NCBI GenBank assembly: GCA_963854835.1
Contig: OY978530.1
Span: 30,720,695 to 30,784,694 of the forward strand
DNA from: Megamerina dolium
Taxonomy: Eukaryota; Arthropoda; Insecta; Diptera; Megamerinidae
Reading direction: 5' to 3'
Length of the DNA stretch: 64,000 bases
The first letter of the stretch is position 1, and every line of letters begins with the position of its first letter. Under the pieces are notes generated by a model. That model saw only the letters and a list, made by a program, of their open reading frames with translations. It searched no databases and was not told where the DNA came from. This document shows, one piece after another, positions 47,701 through 58,722 of the stretch. Both the position numbers and the translations under genes were made by a program.

Positions 47701-47738
47701 GGTTAACTAAAAAAACATAATTTGAAAAAATAGCTAAT

Positions 47739-48074
47739 GTGCAAACAAAAACAAAAGGTGGGTTACATCATATAAGAAAGTTGCTAAGCAACAATAAAAC
47801 ACTAACAATCTGGGATTATCATCTCTGCATGCAAGAACTTGATCCGAAATTTCAAACATGTGTTTTCAGTTCTGATGACTTTAAAAAGAATCCATTAAAA
47901 GAGAAAAGAGAAGTAAAGAATTGTATTCAGAAATGGCAAACTGGTTTGCTTATAGACTTTCCCAAGCCAGTCTTCGGCAACAGCCATAATGGCAGAAATA
48001 AGAAAATCAAAACTAGCGAAATCACTTTAGATATTATTGAAGACCTGAAAACGCCGGCGGAATCACAACTTTAA
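47739..48074 (+). CDS. Unidentified open frame
   Basis: The 111-codon frame (LLSNNKTLTIWDYHLCMQELD ... WQTGLLIDFPKPVFGNSHNG) has natural-looking composition and resembles a family of insect uncharacterised proteins with a GLLID.PK.GGFG.TNDGNTARRFF-type segment that I recall only loosely. It runs into SINE copy 4. It is likely a fragment of a mobile-element protein. Confidence 0.35.
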   Translation: MQTKTKGGLHHIRKLLSNNKTLTIWDYHLCMQELDPKFQTCVFSSDDFKKNPLKEKREVKNCIQKWQTGLLIDFPKPVFGNSHNGRNKKIKTSEITLDIIEDLKTPAESQL

Positions 48075-48262
48075 TATCGAAAAGATGTTTCTTCTCGAAC
48101 AGTGCTCACCTGTTGGAAAGCAATTGGCAATTCCTCCGACAATAACAATTTGCCATGAGAAAGCTTCAAAAAGAAAAAGTGATGCCACAAGGGTTCTGCC
48201 CTTCGCAACCGCGCAGTATAAGTAGGTCCCCTCCAATACTGTCAAAAACTCTACACGCACGC
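48064..48262 (+). mobile_element. tRNA-derived SINE, copy 4
   Basis: The plus strand runs from the post-head linker (AATATCGAAAAGATG) through AAGCAATTGGCAATTCCTCC, GGGTTCTGCCCTTCG and TAGGTCCCCTCCAATACTGTC to CGCACGC. Head and terminal tail are missing. Confidence 0.87.
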
Positions 48263-48359
48263 TATTATACATATATAATTTATATACCACATACTTATTG
48301 CCATACAACTCATTGCACTACAACACACAAACGCGTTCCGTGCTCTTGGTAGAACAGTA

Positions 48360-49180
48360 CAGTTTTGGGATGAATGGTTAATTCATATAGCCGTTTCAAA
48401 ACTTACATTCGAAAGTAGAAAGCTATGGGAATTTTTATTATTAAGTGATGTGTTGACTCCATTTGAAGATCTTCATAAGGTGTTGGACACACGTTGTTGT
48501 TCATTGGTGCCTCAGTTATTATTACCACAAAAGATGCTAGCTTGGAAATTATCGGAGAGGTAGAATGACGCGTCTACATATTGATCAACATAATACATTG
48601 GTCAAAAATCATGGTTATTATCCAGTGGAAGCCAAATGATTTACGGGTGTTTAGATTTCTTATAGCGTAGCTCTGTTGAGCGAAAAGCCGTTATCAAACA
48701 AAAAGATGCTTGTTTAAATTGTTTGAGCAAATGGCATTTTATAGCAAAACGTGGTAGCGCCTCATCGTGTAGCATTTGTAGATCTCATCATCACACTCTA
48801 TTTCATAGCAGCAGTAGCACATCCGCGCCAGAAGCATACGATGTTACAACAGGTACATCATTAAGTGCCCACTACTCGCCTGCAAGGTTCCAAAATAACT
48901 CCAACGTCTCTACCGTACATACTGGTATAATTCAGCCTGTGACTGAATAAGCTATTCTTCTATCTACTGCCTTAATTAGAGTCCAAGACAGCACTGGAAA
49001 GGGGCAGACCATTATTATTTATACGAGCATTATACAAGCATTATTTGACAACTGCTCATATGGTTGTTTTGCATTCAGCGCTTACGGTTACCAAGCAGAT
49101 CATCTGCGATCTTGGTGAGTGGAATTGGTGGCTCACATTCCGACCGCGCAAGTACTTATCCTGTATTCATGAAACTTTTT
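48360..49180 (+). pseudogene. BEL/Pao gag-protease fragment (second family)
   Basis: QFWDEWLIHIAVSKLTFESR then LWEFLL (gag), CLNCLSKWHFIAKRGSASSC then SICRSHHHTLFH (zinc knuckles) and AILLSTALIRVQDSTGKGQT (entry to protease) appear in shifted frames. The order matches BEL/Pao. Confidence 0.8.
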
Positions 49181-49283
49181 ACAATGTCGCAGCAGAAATT
49201 AATATTTTTCATTAATATTAGTTAATTGACTGTGAGTTGATTTTTGTGGATGTAATAGCCCTCCAAACATGGAAGTTTTTCTG

Positions 49284-49430
49284 TAAGTTTTAAAAATTAA
49301 ATAATTTTTCACAGCAAAGGAATAGTGAATAGTTTCTTATTGTATTAAAGCATTTTATACATCGTTTTAAAGGTTAATCCCTATATAAGATACCATTTGT
49401 CGAATAAGAAAAAAATACTTTGAAAAATAA
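49284..49430. repeat. Unclassified dispersed repeat, copy 2
   Basis: Direct copy of 47152-47300, about 2.1 kb downstream. The two enclose mariner, SINE and BEL pieces. Confidence 0.8.
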
Positions 49431-49479
49431 TTATTCAATGTTGTACCTGTGGCGATACCACCTAGGGTGGTACAGCTAT

Positions 49480-50455
49480 TATTATCAAAAATAGAATATG
49501 AGATTTCCCAATGCAGGGCTACTATACCGATCACTTGTAAGCAACGGCTCTTCAGCTCGAAAAATATATCAATGGTCTAGCAATCTCAGCTATTTATTGT
49601 CCAACCAGATCTAATATTGATAAGGAGCAATACAAATAAATTTTAGTATCATCGGTACTAAATTTATAGCTGCTGGAGATTTTAACGCAAAGAATATCCA
49701 CTGAGGCTCACATTTAACAACTCCCAAAGGGAGAAAGCTGTTGTCAGTGGTAAATGGTCTTGGACTTGACATTTTACCCAATGGTAAACCCACATATTGG
49801 CCATAGATAGACGGACTCCAGACCTTACTTATTTTGCAATAAAAGGTTGAAGAATGTACACTCCCGTGTGCATTCGACTTCGGAGCAATCTTACTATAAT
49901 TCCCCCACGATAAAAACTCTTATCTCTATAAACTCTCATCAAAAAAACGAAAAATAACCACACTCTATATTAAGCCATCAACGCGGCAAGAACGTACCCC
50001 AAACAATTCTAGAGCTGATCTCTAAAAAAATATCTATAAGGCGTGAATGTCAAAAGCATGGATCCCCATCACTGAAAGAGAAGTTGAACGATTGTACCAA
50101 AACACTTCATCGTCTTTTAAATCGTCTTTCTCTGAATTTCATGAACATGCTGAAACTCTGTGTCCTACAGAAAACTCAAACTTTTCACTATGGCGATCGA
50201 CTTTAGGTCCTATAGAAGCAGAGTCTCCAATAAGCCTGCCCAATGGCGATTAGTCAAGAAGTGATGCAGGAAAATGAATTCCTTTTGCCAACCACCTAGT
50301 GCAAGTGTTTAACTCTAACGTGGCATTGCCATCAGTTCACGGCATATCGATCTGGAAAAAAGATCTTATAAATGCGATCATAACTAAGCATACCTGAGCA
50401 TCAGTTTGATTTTCGTGAGAACTACATCACTGTTGCTATACAAAACACTTACGAA
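49480..50455 (+). pseudogene. Jockey endonuclease and polymerase scraps
   Basis: AISAIYCPTRSNIDKEQYK, the LTTPKGRKLLSVVNGLGLDI-like block after a degenerate AGDFNAK, then NSNFSLWRSTLGPIEAESP and ISLPNGD (the linker), then [12 protein letters not shown]. Multiple shifts and deletions. Confidence 0.8.
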
Positions 50456-50624
50456 AGAAGGCAATTCCGAAAAATGAATGGAACACGCGTTTGAATCACT
50501 ATTAAATCGATGTAACAAGTGTATTGAATCAGGAGAATATTTCGAATAATTATACCAAAAAATTAGCAGATATCGTGTTTTAATTGTGTTTTCTAGAGGC
50601 AGTCTTAATACGTAATTGTCATAC

Positions 50625-50625
<1 letters not shown>
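50456..50625 (+). mobile_element. mariner 3' end fragment
   Basis: It matches the last 170 bases of the mariner at 25161-26340 (CGATGTAACAAGTGTATTGA, TTTTCTAGAGGCAGT, TAATACGTAATTGTC) and again runs directly into TA repeats. Confidence 0.9.
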
Positions 50626-50708
<83 letters not shown>

Positions 50709-50745
50709 CATACATACATATATATATATATAGATATATATATAT

Positions 50746-50808
<63 letters not shown>
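50626..50808. repeat. (TA)n microsatellite
   Basis: TA repeats with a few CATA and GATA variants between the mariner end and the RTE tail. Confidence 0.97.
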
Positions 50809-50809
<1 letters not shown>

Positions 50810-51583
50810 TTACTTACTTACTTACTTACAACCGAATATCGATTTAGGCCGAAAATAACATGCCCCGCCAGCCATCTCTGTTTTTCGCTAACTGGCGCCA
50901 GTTAGAAATTCCAAGCGCCGTCAGGTTCTCCAGTACTTGGTCTTTTCACCGGAGGTTAGGTCTTCCTCTTCTGCGTCGTCCTCCAGCGGGTTCCGAATAT
51001 AACGCCTTCTTAGCTGGATCGTGTTCTTCCATTCGCTCGACATGACCTAGCCAGCGCAGCCGCTGGATTTTGATGCGCTTTACTATGTCAATATCGGCAT
51101 ACAGCTCGTACAGCTCATGGGTGTACCTTATTCGGTACCAGGCTTCATATGTTAGGACAGGCATGATGAGAGACTTGTAGAGTGTAGTTTTCGTTCTTCG
51201 AGAGAGGGCTCGACTTCTCAATTGCTTACTCAGTCCAAAGTAACACCTGTTAGCAAGAGTTATCCTACGCATGATCTCCAAGCTGACGTCATTACTGCTG
51301 TTAATGCTGGTTCCAAGATAGACAAAGTCCCTTACTACTTCAAAAGCGTAGTTGTCAACAGTGACGTGCTGTCCAAGACGCCGGGCCTCTTTGTTTGTTG
51401 AAACCAGATACTTCGTCTTGCCCTCGTTCACCGTAAGAACCATCCGACGCGACTCTCTTTCCAACTCTGAGAATGCTGCATTGACTGCTCGCGTGTTCAT
51501 GCCGATTATGTCAATATCGTCGGCATACGCTAACAGCATGACACTTTTGTTGAAGATAGTGCCATTATGTCGTAGATCAGCAG

Positions 51584-51586
<3 letters not shown>
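50809..51586 (-). mobile_element. 5'-truncated RTE-like copy
   Basis: Minus strand from AGCTGCTGATCTACGAC through [11 protein letters not shown] to [10 protein letters not shown] and the end with (TAAG)n. A deletion removes TYGAES to GGE. The largest frame (51539-50946, 197 codons) covers the active site through the C-terminus, which is intact here ([18 protein letters not shown]). TA arrays lie on both sides. Confidence 0.92.
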
Positions 51587-51975
<389 letters not shown>

Positions 51976-52556
51976 CTTCAGAAATTCTTTATACTAAAAT
52001 GGGGTTATATTGTAAATTATGACATATATTTTAGGCTATATAAACTAAGACAAGGCCTGAAATGATGGCAATCAGACAAGTAGTAAATCTAGTGAAGTAA
52101 GATAACACGAAGAGCGAGTTAGTGCGTGTATAGTATTAAGAGTACATTGTGAAAGGATTCAATATCCTATTGAAAGTGGAAATTATATTGTAAAGGATTT
52201 AGCGTCCTGTAAATGTATGTATACATGTGAAAGAAAGTAAAGGTAGCAATAACATTGTGGAGGATACAACATCCTTGATAGAGTCAAATTGTGAAAAAGA
52301 ATATAAATAAATTGTGAAAAGGAAATATTTAAAGAAAACAACTTTGTTTAAGAAAATGACATATTGTTAAATAAAAACCACATGGTAAAAGGAAAACGAA
52401 TCAACTAAATAAAGACAGACTGTTATTAAATTAAATAATAATTGTGTTGTGCGTGAAAGAACTACGGAAAGCAGGAGAGAATAAAAGTAAGAGGTAAGTC
52501 CTAAACTATAAGATTTCTAGACAGAGATTAGGGTGCTACGAAAGAAGGATACAACA
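51976..52556. repeat. Purine-rich region with spaced AGGAT...ATCCT units
   Basis: Near 52149, 52188 and 52254 a unit like ATTGTGAAAGGATTCAATAT then CCT recurs; each contains a short palindrome (AGGAT/ATCCT or GGATT...GTCC). No coding similarity. It may be the leader of an LTR element. Confidence 0.45.
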
Positions 52557-52847
52557 CTGTTGTGCATGTTTGATTTTTGGACAGTATTAGAAGGGACCTA
52601 CTTATTTTAACCGGTTCCGAACTGCAGACTCTTGCGACATCACTTTTTCTGAACTTTGTCGCAGAGTTCTTTGGAGTTCCATGGGAAATTGTTATTGCTG
52701 GAAGAAATGCCAATTACTTGTCGACAGGTGGGTATCGTTCGGAAGAAAAATCTTTTCGTTATTAAATTTGTTATGCCTCAGGCGGAACTTGAACCCACGA
52801 CCTACAGATCAGAAGGCCAAATTATTAATCACTGAGCTACGGCAGCC
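52557..52847 (-). mobile_element. tRNA-derived SINE, copy 5 (with head)
   Basis: On the minus strand a tRNA-like head has an A box (TAGCTCAGTGA, 52839-52829) and a B box (GGTTCAAGTTCC, 52795-52784), followed by the full body to the ACTGTCCAAAAATC region and GCACAACAG. The terminal GGGGCTTT...ACATA part is missing. These internal promoter elements would recruit RNA polymerase III. Confidence 0.9.
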
Positions 52848-52859
52848 ACAATCGCCACT

Positions 52860-53300
52860 GTTTGCATCGAAGAAAAGTCAGCAATAAGGAAAAGTTTTTC
52901 ACCATTGAAATAATTTATCTTACCGATAATGGAAAAATAAAGGAAACAAAATTCTTGAGAATGTACAGATAGAGCTGATGCCTAAGATAATAAAAATAAC
53001 GGATGAAGACAAGAAGAAAGAAATATTAGAAAAATACCACAAGCAACCAAGTGATCACTCGCCAAATCAAAAAACTCAGACAAATATATTTTTTGAGAAG
53101 CATGACCTAAAGTAAAGAAATTAATAAATAAAAGAAGAACATATCATAACAAACACGCCTGAAAGTGCTTTTGACACAATAGGACCATTGCCAAAATCAG
53201 AAAAAAGAAATGTGTACTCAGTCACGATAACATGTGACCTACCTATATATTTGGTAGGAATACCAATACAAGACAAAAACTTTAGCCTATATGTAAATAT
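52860..53300 (+). pseudogene. Gypsy-type integrase fragment (mdg1/412-like)
   Basis: IIKITDEDKKKEILEKYHKQ, then after a deletion ITNTPESAFDTIGPLPKSEK and a VTITCDLPIYLVGIPI segment, equivalent to the first catalytic Asp region of Gypsy integrases. The zinc-binding region is mostly deleted. Confidence 0.75.
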
Positions 53301-55050
53301 GTAAATTATTAAAGGTAGATAATGTAACTTCAACAGCATATCACAAACCTACGAAAAGGAAAATAAATTTCGTCTACAAACGGCTCATAATAGATGTAAT
53401 TATTTTAGTATTAGTTTGACATTTATTGTAACCAATATATTTGTTTATACCAGCATCAGAGTCTTGCCATCTGGCGTTGTCGATGTGTGCGGCCCACGAC
53501 CTCGTCTCTCTCCCTCTCATCTGTTTTCTTCATTATCCTTCATTTATCATTAACGTGTATTGACTTTATAAATCGTTCAAAGACACACTGACTTTGACGA
53601 CTTTTGAAGGTGAAGGAGAGAAGAGAGAAATGGACAACTTCATACAATTTTTTTATTCTTCTTGATATATACTCTTATCTATTCAAGAAGAACAAAATAA
53701 AAACGATGCATGTACCACCGGAATATTTTTTTTTTTTTACATTTTATATTTTTAAAGAAGAAAAATTAGATTTAGTCATTAACACCACCTTGTATGAATT
53801 CACCTAGCAAATATTTCGTAAGTGGTTTAAGGATACCCAAATCTGAAAAGTTTGTGTAAGTTTGTGATATTGGTCCTGTTTTAGACACAAAAACATTTGC
53901 ATGAAATACATTTTATTTGTGAGGGATGGACACACAGGGAAAAAAGAAGAGTTTTTGTTTCAGGTATATGAGGCACGCTTTGTCCTTATCAGTAGTAATA
54001 AGTGATTAGACTATCCTACAATTTTTGCAAATCGATCACTTTTTTCTCATTTCTACCGCAACTACTACAACAAGCTTGAATCTTACCACCAAAAGAATTT
54101 TAAAATGATTTACCTGCATTTTGTTCCCATAACTTTAACTTGCAATATATAGATTAATGCATATAAATATGTGATTAAGTTTTTATATGACATGAGTGAT
54201 CTCTGTATTTTACATGCTCCTATAAATTTATATTTAAATTTAACTATGTAGGTACATAAATATATTCCCAAAAGTTTATCTTTTATTGTAAGTACATACA
54301 TTTGTGATTTTATTTTTATAAGCGATTTTTTAAATGTTTTTGCATGTGTAACAATGGAACATGAAATGAATAGTGGGATTCATGCAATCGTATAGCCATA
54401 TAAACCCTTTAACTTCATTAAAATCTACCATTAAATTTTAGAATATACCACAATTTTTTAGTTTCATCTACCTTTAAACATTTTTTTAGTCTGAACACTG
54501 CTCGTAATGTCAAACATTAGGAAAACATACAAAGGACTTCACATGTCACCGAGAAACATTTTTGCCCATGTAACGCGAACGAAACATCAAAAGTGAATTG
54601 AAAATGTTTTTCATGTAAATGGTTTTTGTGTCTAAATGCGTACTAAGACAAAAGCAAAAACACTAACATGCACCGCATAATTAAACAGGATCCATGTATG
54701 CTTCGTATTCTGCCAGTAACTGATGTTTTTGTTTTTGTGCTTTTGCCAACAATAATAGAAAAGAAGAATGCTCCCATTAGAGAATATTTTTCTACATGTA
54801 ACGTTATAATAGATCAGCTTCGATAGAAGATGACATAAAAAAATACATAGTATAATTAACAAAGTAATGCATTCGTAAAATTTGTTCGGATATCATTTAC
54901 AGTATTTATCAAAGCATGACAAAACAAAATTTTTGATTACTTTAATTATGTGTAGCATTATAAAAATATTTATAGTTGATGTAATTAAAATAAAATTAGT
55001 TATAATCAAAAAGAAAGGATAAAAAAATGCATGTGAGATGTTTGGCCCTT
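53301..55050. other. No recognised gene; a 38-bp inverted repeat pair
   Basis: TTTAGACACAAAAAC at about 53878 is followed by ATTTGCATGAAATACATTTT; its near-complement (AAAATGTTTTTCATGTAAAT then GGTTTTTGTGTCTAAA) is at 54601-54636. The pair encloses about 690 bp without coding capacity. Confidence 0.5.
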
Positions 55051-55258
55051 ATACACAACAAAGAAAATAGACTGGTTAAAATTCAAGAAATATATAAATT
55101 CCCATTTTCCTCTGAGTACTGTATTAAGAAATGGACACGATGTAGACTCAGCACTCGAAAAATTCAACCAGCTGCTCTCATTAGCTCTCAGCTCAGCCAC
55201 CTGCACAAAGGTATGCAAGCAATCAAACTATAGCCCATACACACCAGCCGCCATTGAA

Positions 55259-55725
55259 TTGCTAGTAAGACAGAAAAGAAGACTCCGAAGACAATGGCAA
55301 GAATTCAGATCACCGAATCTGAAAACACAGCTACAGCACTGCACTCGAAATTTAAAGCAAGCCTTAAAAAATAAAAACAACAAAAAGTTAGAAGATCACA
55401 TAGCGAAATTAATACTTGGTAAAGCGTCAGACTACTCTTTGTGGAAATCAGCAAAAAACTCTAATCGGCCAATTCTCACTGATTCCCCCATCCGTTTGAG
55501 TGACGGTAATTGGGCTAGAAGCAACTGTGAGAAGGGTTTGGCTTTTGCAAACCACCTAAAAAGTGTGTTTACACCCAATCCACCCTCTTCACAGTCCTCA
55601 TTACCAAAATTAACTTCTCAACCTTGCTCAATAACGCTCAAAATTAAAAAAAGGACATATTCAAAGCAATTTATAAAGATTTAAATCCAAAAAAATCACC
55701 TGGTCCAGATAAAATTACCGGTAAA
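55259..55725 (+). pseudogene. Jockey ORF2 linker (copy B), shifted from the polymerase frame
   Basis: LVRQKRRLRRQWQEFRSPN to LKSVFTPNPPSSQSSLPK matches copy A residues about 290-415. A poly(A) length difference near 55645 moves the polymerase entry (PKKSPGPDKITG) out of frame. Confidence 0.85.
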
Positions 55726-57018
55726 ATGATAAAAGAGCTACCTCCGGCTTCAGTAATTCATCTGATGCTCATTTTCAATGCTATCCTTCGTATTAAACAC
55801 TATCCTAAATGCTGGAAAACTTCAAAAATTATTATGATAGCAAAACCAGGAAAAGACCCTACAAAAGTTGAATCGTACAGAGCTATCAGCCTCCTGCCTC
55901 TATTCGCTAAAGTATTCGAAAAGCTACTTGTAATGAATATAACTCCATTTATTAATCTCAACCAACTGATTCCTCAACATCAGTTTGGATTTAGAAAAAA
56001 GCACGGCACAATAGAACAAGTCCACCGCATTGTAACTCTGATAAGGAACACTTTTGAAGAAAAAAAGTATTACTCAGCTGTCTATCTTGATATCACTCAA
56101 GCTTTCGATAAAGTATGGCACGATGGCCTTATTTACAAACTCAAACTATTACTGCCTGCAAATGTCTCCTCATTGCTCAGTAGCTACCTCACGAAAAGAC
56201 AATTTCTCGTACATCACAAGGATTACACAACAATTCCATTGGATATTCACGCTGGCGTTCCTCAAGGAAGCGTTTTTGGCCCCTTACTGTATCTCTTATA
56301 CACTACAGATATGCCCAACAATAACTATACATTCATATCGACCTTTGCTGATGATACGGCAATATTGTGCTCTCGCTCTAACCCCATAGAAGCTACTAAA
56401 CTCCTGCAGACTCATGTCGATTCTCTCGAAATCTGGCTAGCAAAATGGTGTATAAAAGTCAATGAATCAAAGAGCGTACATGTAACCTTCACGCTAAGGC
56501 TAGATACATGTCCCCCACTTAAAATAAATGGCCAATCAGTTCCACAATGTTCCTCAACAAAGTACTTGGGTATTCACCTCGACAGAAGGCTGACATGGAA
56601 AAATCACATAGAGACAAAGAAAACTCAGATCAAGCTTAAAATGAATCAGTTATGGTGGCTGTTACACAAAAGATCAAAGTTGAATCTCGAATACAAAGTG
56701 CTATTATATAAAGCAATCCTGGAGCCAATTTGGACTTATGGTATTCAGTTTTGGGGCACCGCATCTCCCTCTAATATCGAAAAATTGCAGCGAATACAAT
56801 CCAAGTGTCTGCGAATTATTGTAAACGCGCCTTGGTATATGAGGAACGTTAACATCCATCGAGATTTAAATGTACCCACAATTTCTGAGAAAGTTGCAAT
56901 GTCCTGCAGAAGCTACATTCAAAAATTACACAATCATCCGAATCCCCTTGCTAGGCAATTGTTGCTGAGCACGGGGCATCGTCGATTAAAAAGAGAAGAC
57001 ACACTGAATATGCTGTGA
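55726..57018 (+). CDS. Jockey reverse transcriptase (copy B), open
   Basis: The 430-residue frame has every main block: SYRAISLLPLFAKVFEKLL, HQFGFRKKHGTIEQVHR, AVYLDITQAFDKVWHDGL (first Asp), GVPQGSVFGPLLYLLYT, STFADDTAILC (active site), KYLGIHLDRRLTWKNHI, LEPIWTYGIQFWG and NAPWYMRNVNIHRDL. The polymerase core looks intact but lacks its endonuclease, so this copy could not retrotranspose alone. Confidence 0.95.
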   Translation: MIKELPPASVIHLMLIFNAILRIKHYPKCWKTSKIIMIAKPGKDPTKVESYRAISLLPLFAKVFEKLLVMNITPFINLNQLIPQHQFGFRKKHGTIEQVHRIVTLIRNTFEEKKYYSAVYLDITQAFDKVWHDGLIYKLKLLLPANVSSLLSSYLTKRQFLVHHKDYTTIPLDIHAGVPQGSVFGPLLYLLYTTDMPNNNYTFISTFADDTAILCSRSNPIEATKLLQTHVDSLEIWLAKWCIKVNESKSVHVTFTLRLDTCPPLKINGQSVPQCSSTKYLGIHLDRRLTWKNHIETKKTQIKLKMNQLWWLLHKRSKLNLEYKVLLYKAILEPIWTYGIQFWGTASPSNIEKLQRIQSKCLRIIVNAPWYMRNVNIHRDLNVPTISEKVAMSCRSYIQKLHNHPNPLARQLLLSTGHRRLKREDTLNML

Positions 57019-57176
57019 AATTGCTATACCTCGCGACTCAACAAATTGTGATGGAACGTTGGGAATATCACATAATTTTATTTAGTTTGTAAGATTTGAT
57101 TACTTATTGTTAGTTTCTAAGTAATTTTAGAAAGATCCAATAAAAAAGCTTGTAAAAAAAAAAAAAAATACACAAC

Positions 57177-57792
57177 CAAAGGTTTAATGTGACATAATAT
57201 TTTCGAATTTTTCACTTTGATAGATTTCACAAAGATCCCCTTTGATTTTCTTCTATACACTTACTTCAAAATGAGAGCATCAAAATTCCTCTGTTGGAGT
57301 GCCTTACCTTGTTAGTTATAATATAATTATATAATATAAGTATTAAATATAATTCCTAATTATATAAACAATGCGAAATAATGAATGAATAATTCAACTC
57401 TTGGAAATACTGTGACGTCGCATTCTGTCAAATTCACTGAGAACCGATTACAGGCAAAAGACGGGCACAACCTTAATATTTGTCGTCCATGTGCTTTCGC
57501 ATAATATACGCATTATTTGTTTTGATCAGTGTTGCCGGCTTAGCATTTTTGAGTCAATTGTTTTTTGTCATTTAGCTTCGAAATTTATTATTTGGCTCGT
57601 GGCTTTTACCTATCCCTTTCCTTTTTTTGAGGATAATCCTCAATACACACAATACAAAATATTGTATAAATTCAGTGCAACGCTGTGTTACAAAGCGAAA
57701 AAATTTTTTAGTGAGAATTACCATCTACCAGCATCACGTTTGGTCCAACATATTTAAAGCCATTATAATTTTTTTCTGTAAATAGTCACCTG
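57177..57792. other. No recognised gene
   Basis: AT-rich. 57500-57760 shares weak similarity with 58540-58710 and may belong to the tandem duplication. Confidence 0.45.
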
Positions 57793-58497
57793 TATTGCGC
57801 GGAATATTTGTTGTTATTACAGGATATACAAGCAAAAAGTTCGAGTATATTGGCTTACTGACAAAAGATTCGAGGTTGCGCATTCGACTGGAATGCAGCC
57901 CAGCTCATAAAGATGTAAGAATCTCTAGATATATATTTAAACAGTAGTTCATCCAATATATCTGATGAACAGGAAATAGTTACATGTGAGATATAGTCCA
58001 CTATGGAAAAATATAATTTTGAATTTTTCGGCATTAAGCTGTTTTTGTAGAATGTTGAAATAGTTTGCAGCTATCCTCTTCTAAATTCACATGTTATTTC
58101 GTCGCTAAAACGAAAAGGCCTGGTTTAATGTTTCTAATAATAAATATTAACTAATAGTTTTATGAAAGTATTTTCTCATGGGTGCCGTAGCTCAGTGGTT
58201 AGTATGTTTGCCTTCTGATTTGTAGGTCGTGGGTTCCATCCCGGCTGAAGCATAACAAATTCAATATCGAGAAAATAATTCTTTCGCGCGGTACCCACCG
58301 GTCGGCAAGCAATTGGCAATTCTTCCGGCAGTAATAATTCGGGGCTTTACGTGCCACATATTTATTTATTTATTTTATTTTATTTGCTCATATATTTGTA
58401 CCTAATTTATGTTTAGATTGTTGAACTTACATGTATACACGTTAAAAATTAAATATAAACTGCTTATGAAATGTTGAAAAGGCAGGCCGTTACCCTT
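57793..58497. repeat. Tandem duplication, unit 1 (contains a SINE)
   Basis: From TTGCGCGGAATATTTG through GGATATACAAGCAAAA, TTTAAACAGTAGTTCATCCA and TATAAACTGCTTATGAAATG it parallels 58723-59173. Excluding the SINE and its duplication, the unit is about 490 bp. Units start about 930 bp apart. Confidence 0.92.
58180..58382 (+). mobile_element. tRNA-derived SINE, copy 6 (head, short body, tail)
   Basis: It begins GGGTGCCGTAGCTCAGTGG, with A box at 58188-58198 and B box (GGTTCCATCCC) at 58232-58242, continues through CGGCAAGCAATTGGCAATTC, skips most of the body, and ends GGGGCTTTACGTGCCACATA plus (TTTA)n. The flanks TTTTCTCAT (58171-58179) and TTTGCTCAT (58383-58391) form a near-perfect duplication. 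Unit 2 of the tandem duplication holds the uninterrupted site. Confidence 0.95.
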
Positions 58498-58722
58498 TTT
58501 TTTAAAACATTTATCTTATTTAGCGTTTTTATTTGGCTATCTAACTTTTTTTTAAGACCTGACAATACTGGTTATTATTCGTTTATAAATCGATGGTTAC
58601 CTTCTCTCAACACACACACTCTATCGCTTTGCATTACAGTGTTGTCATTTTTGTTAGCATTTTTGAAGCTAGATCCTTTTTTTATCATTTACCTTCGAGT
58701 TAGCTTAGCTTAGCTTAGCTGT

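Larger units (their letters stand above)
55051..57176 (+). mobile_element. 5'-truncated Jockey element, copy B, with target duplication
   Basis: Same family as copy A. It starts at about 55060 in the endonuclease-polymerase linker and ends in poly(A) at about 57154-57168. ATACACAAC occurs at 55051-55059 and 57168-57176, a likely target duplication. AATAAA lies at 57140-57145. Confidence 0.92.

Noticed and set aside
53700..53810. Small plus-strand frame rich in Phe/Lys.
   Set aside because: Driven by poly(T) and AT bias; no recognisable similarity.
58180..58255. A possible functional tRNA gene (A and B boxes).
   Set aside because: It is the head of a SINE; the arms do not make a standard cloverleaf by eye, and a repeat body and tail follow directly.
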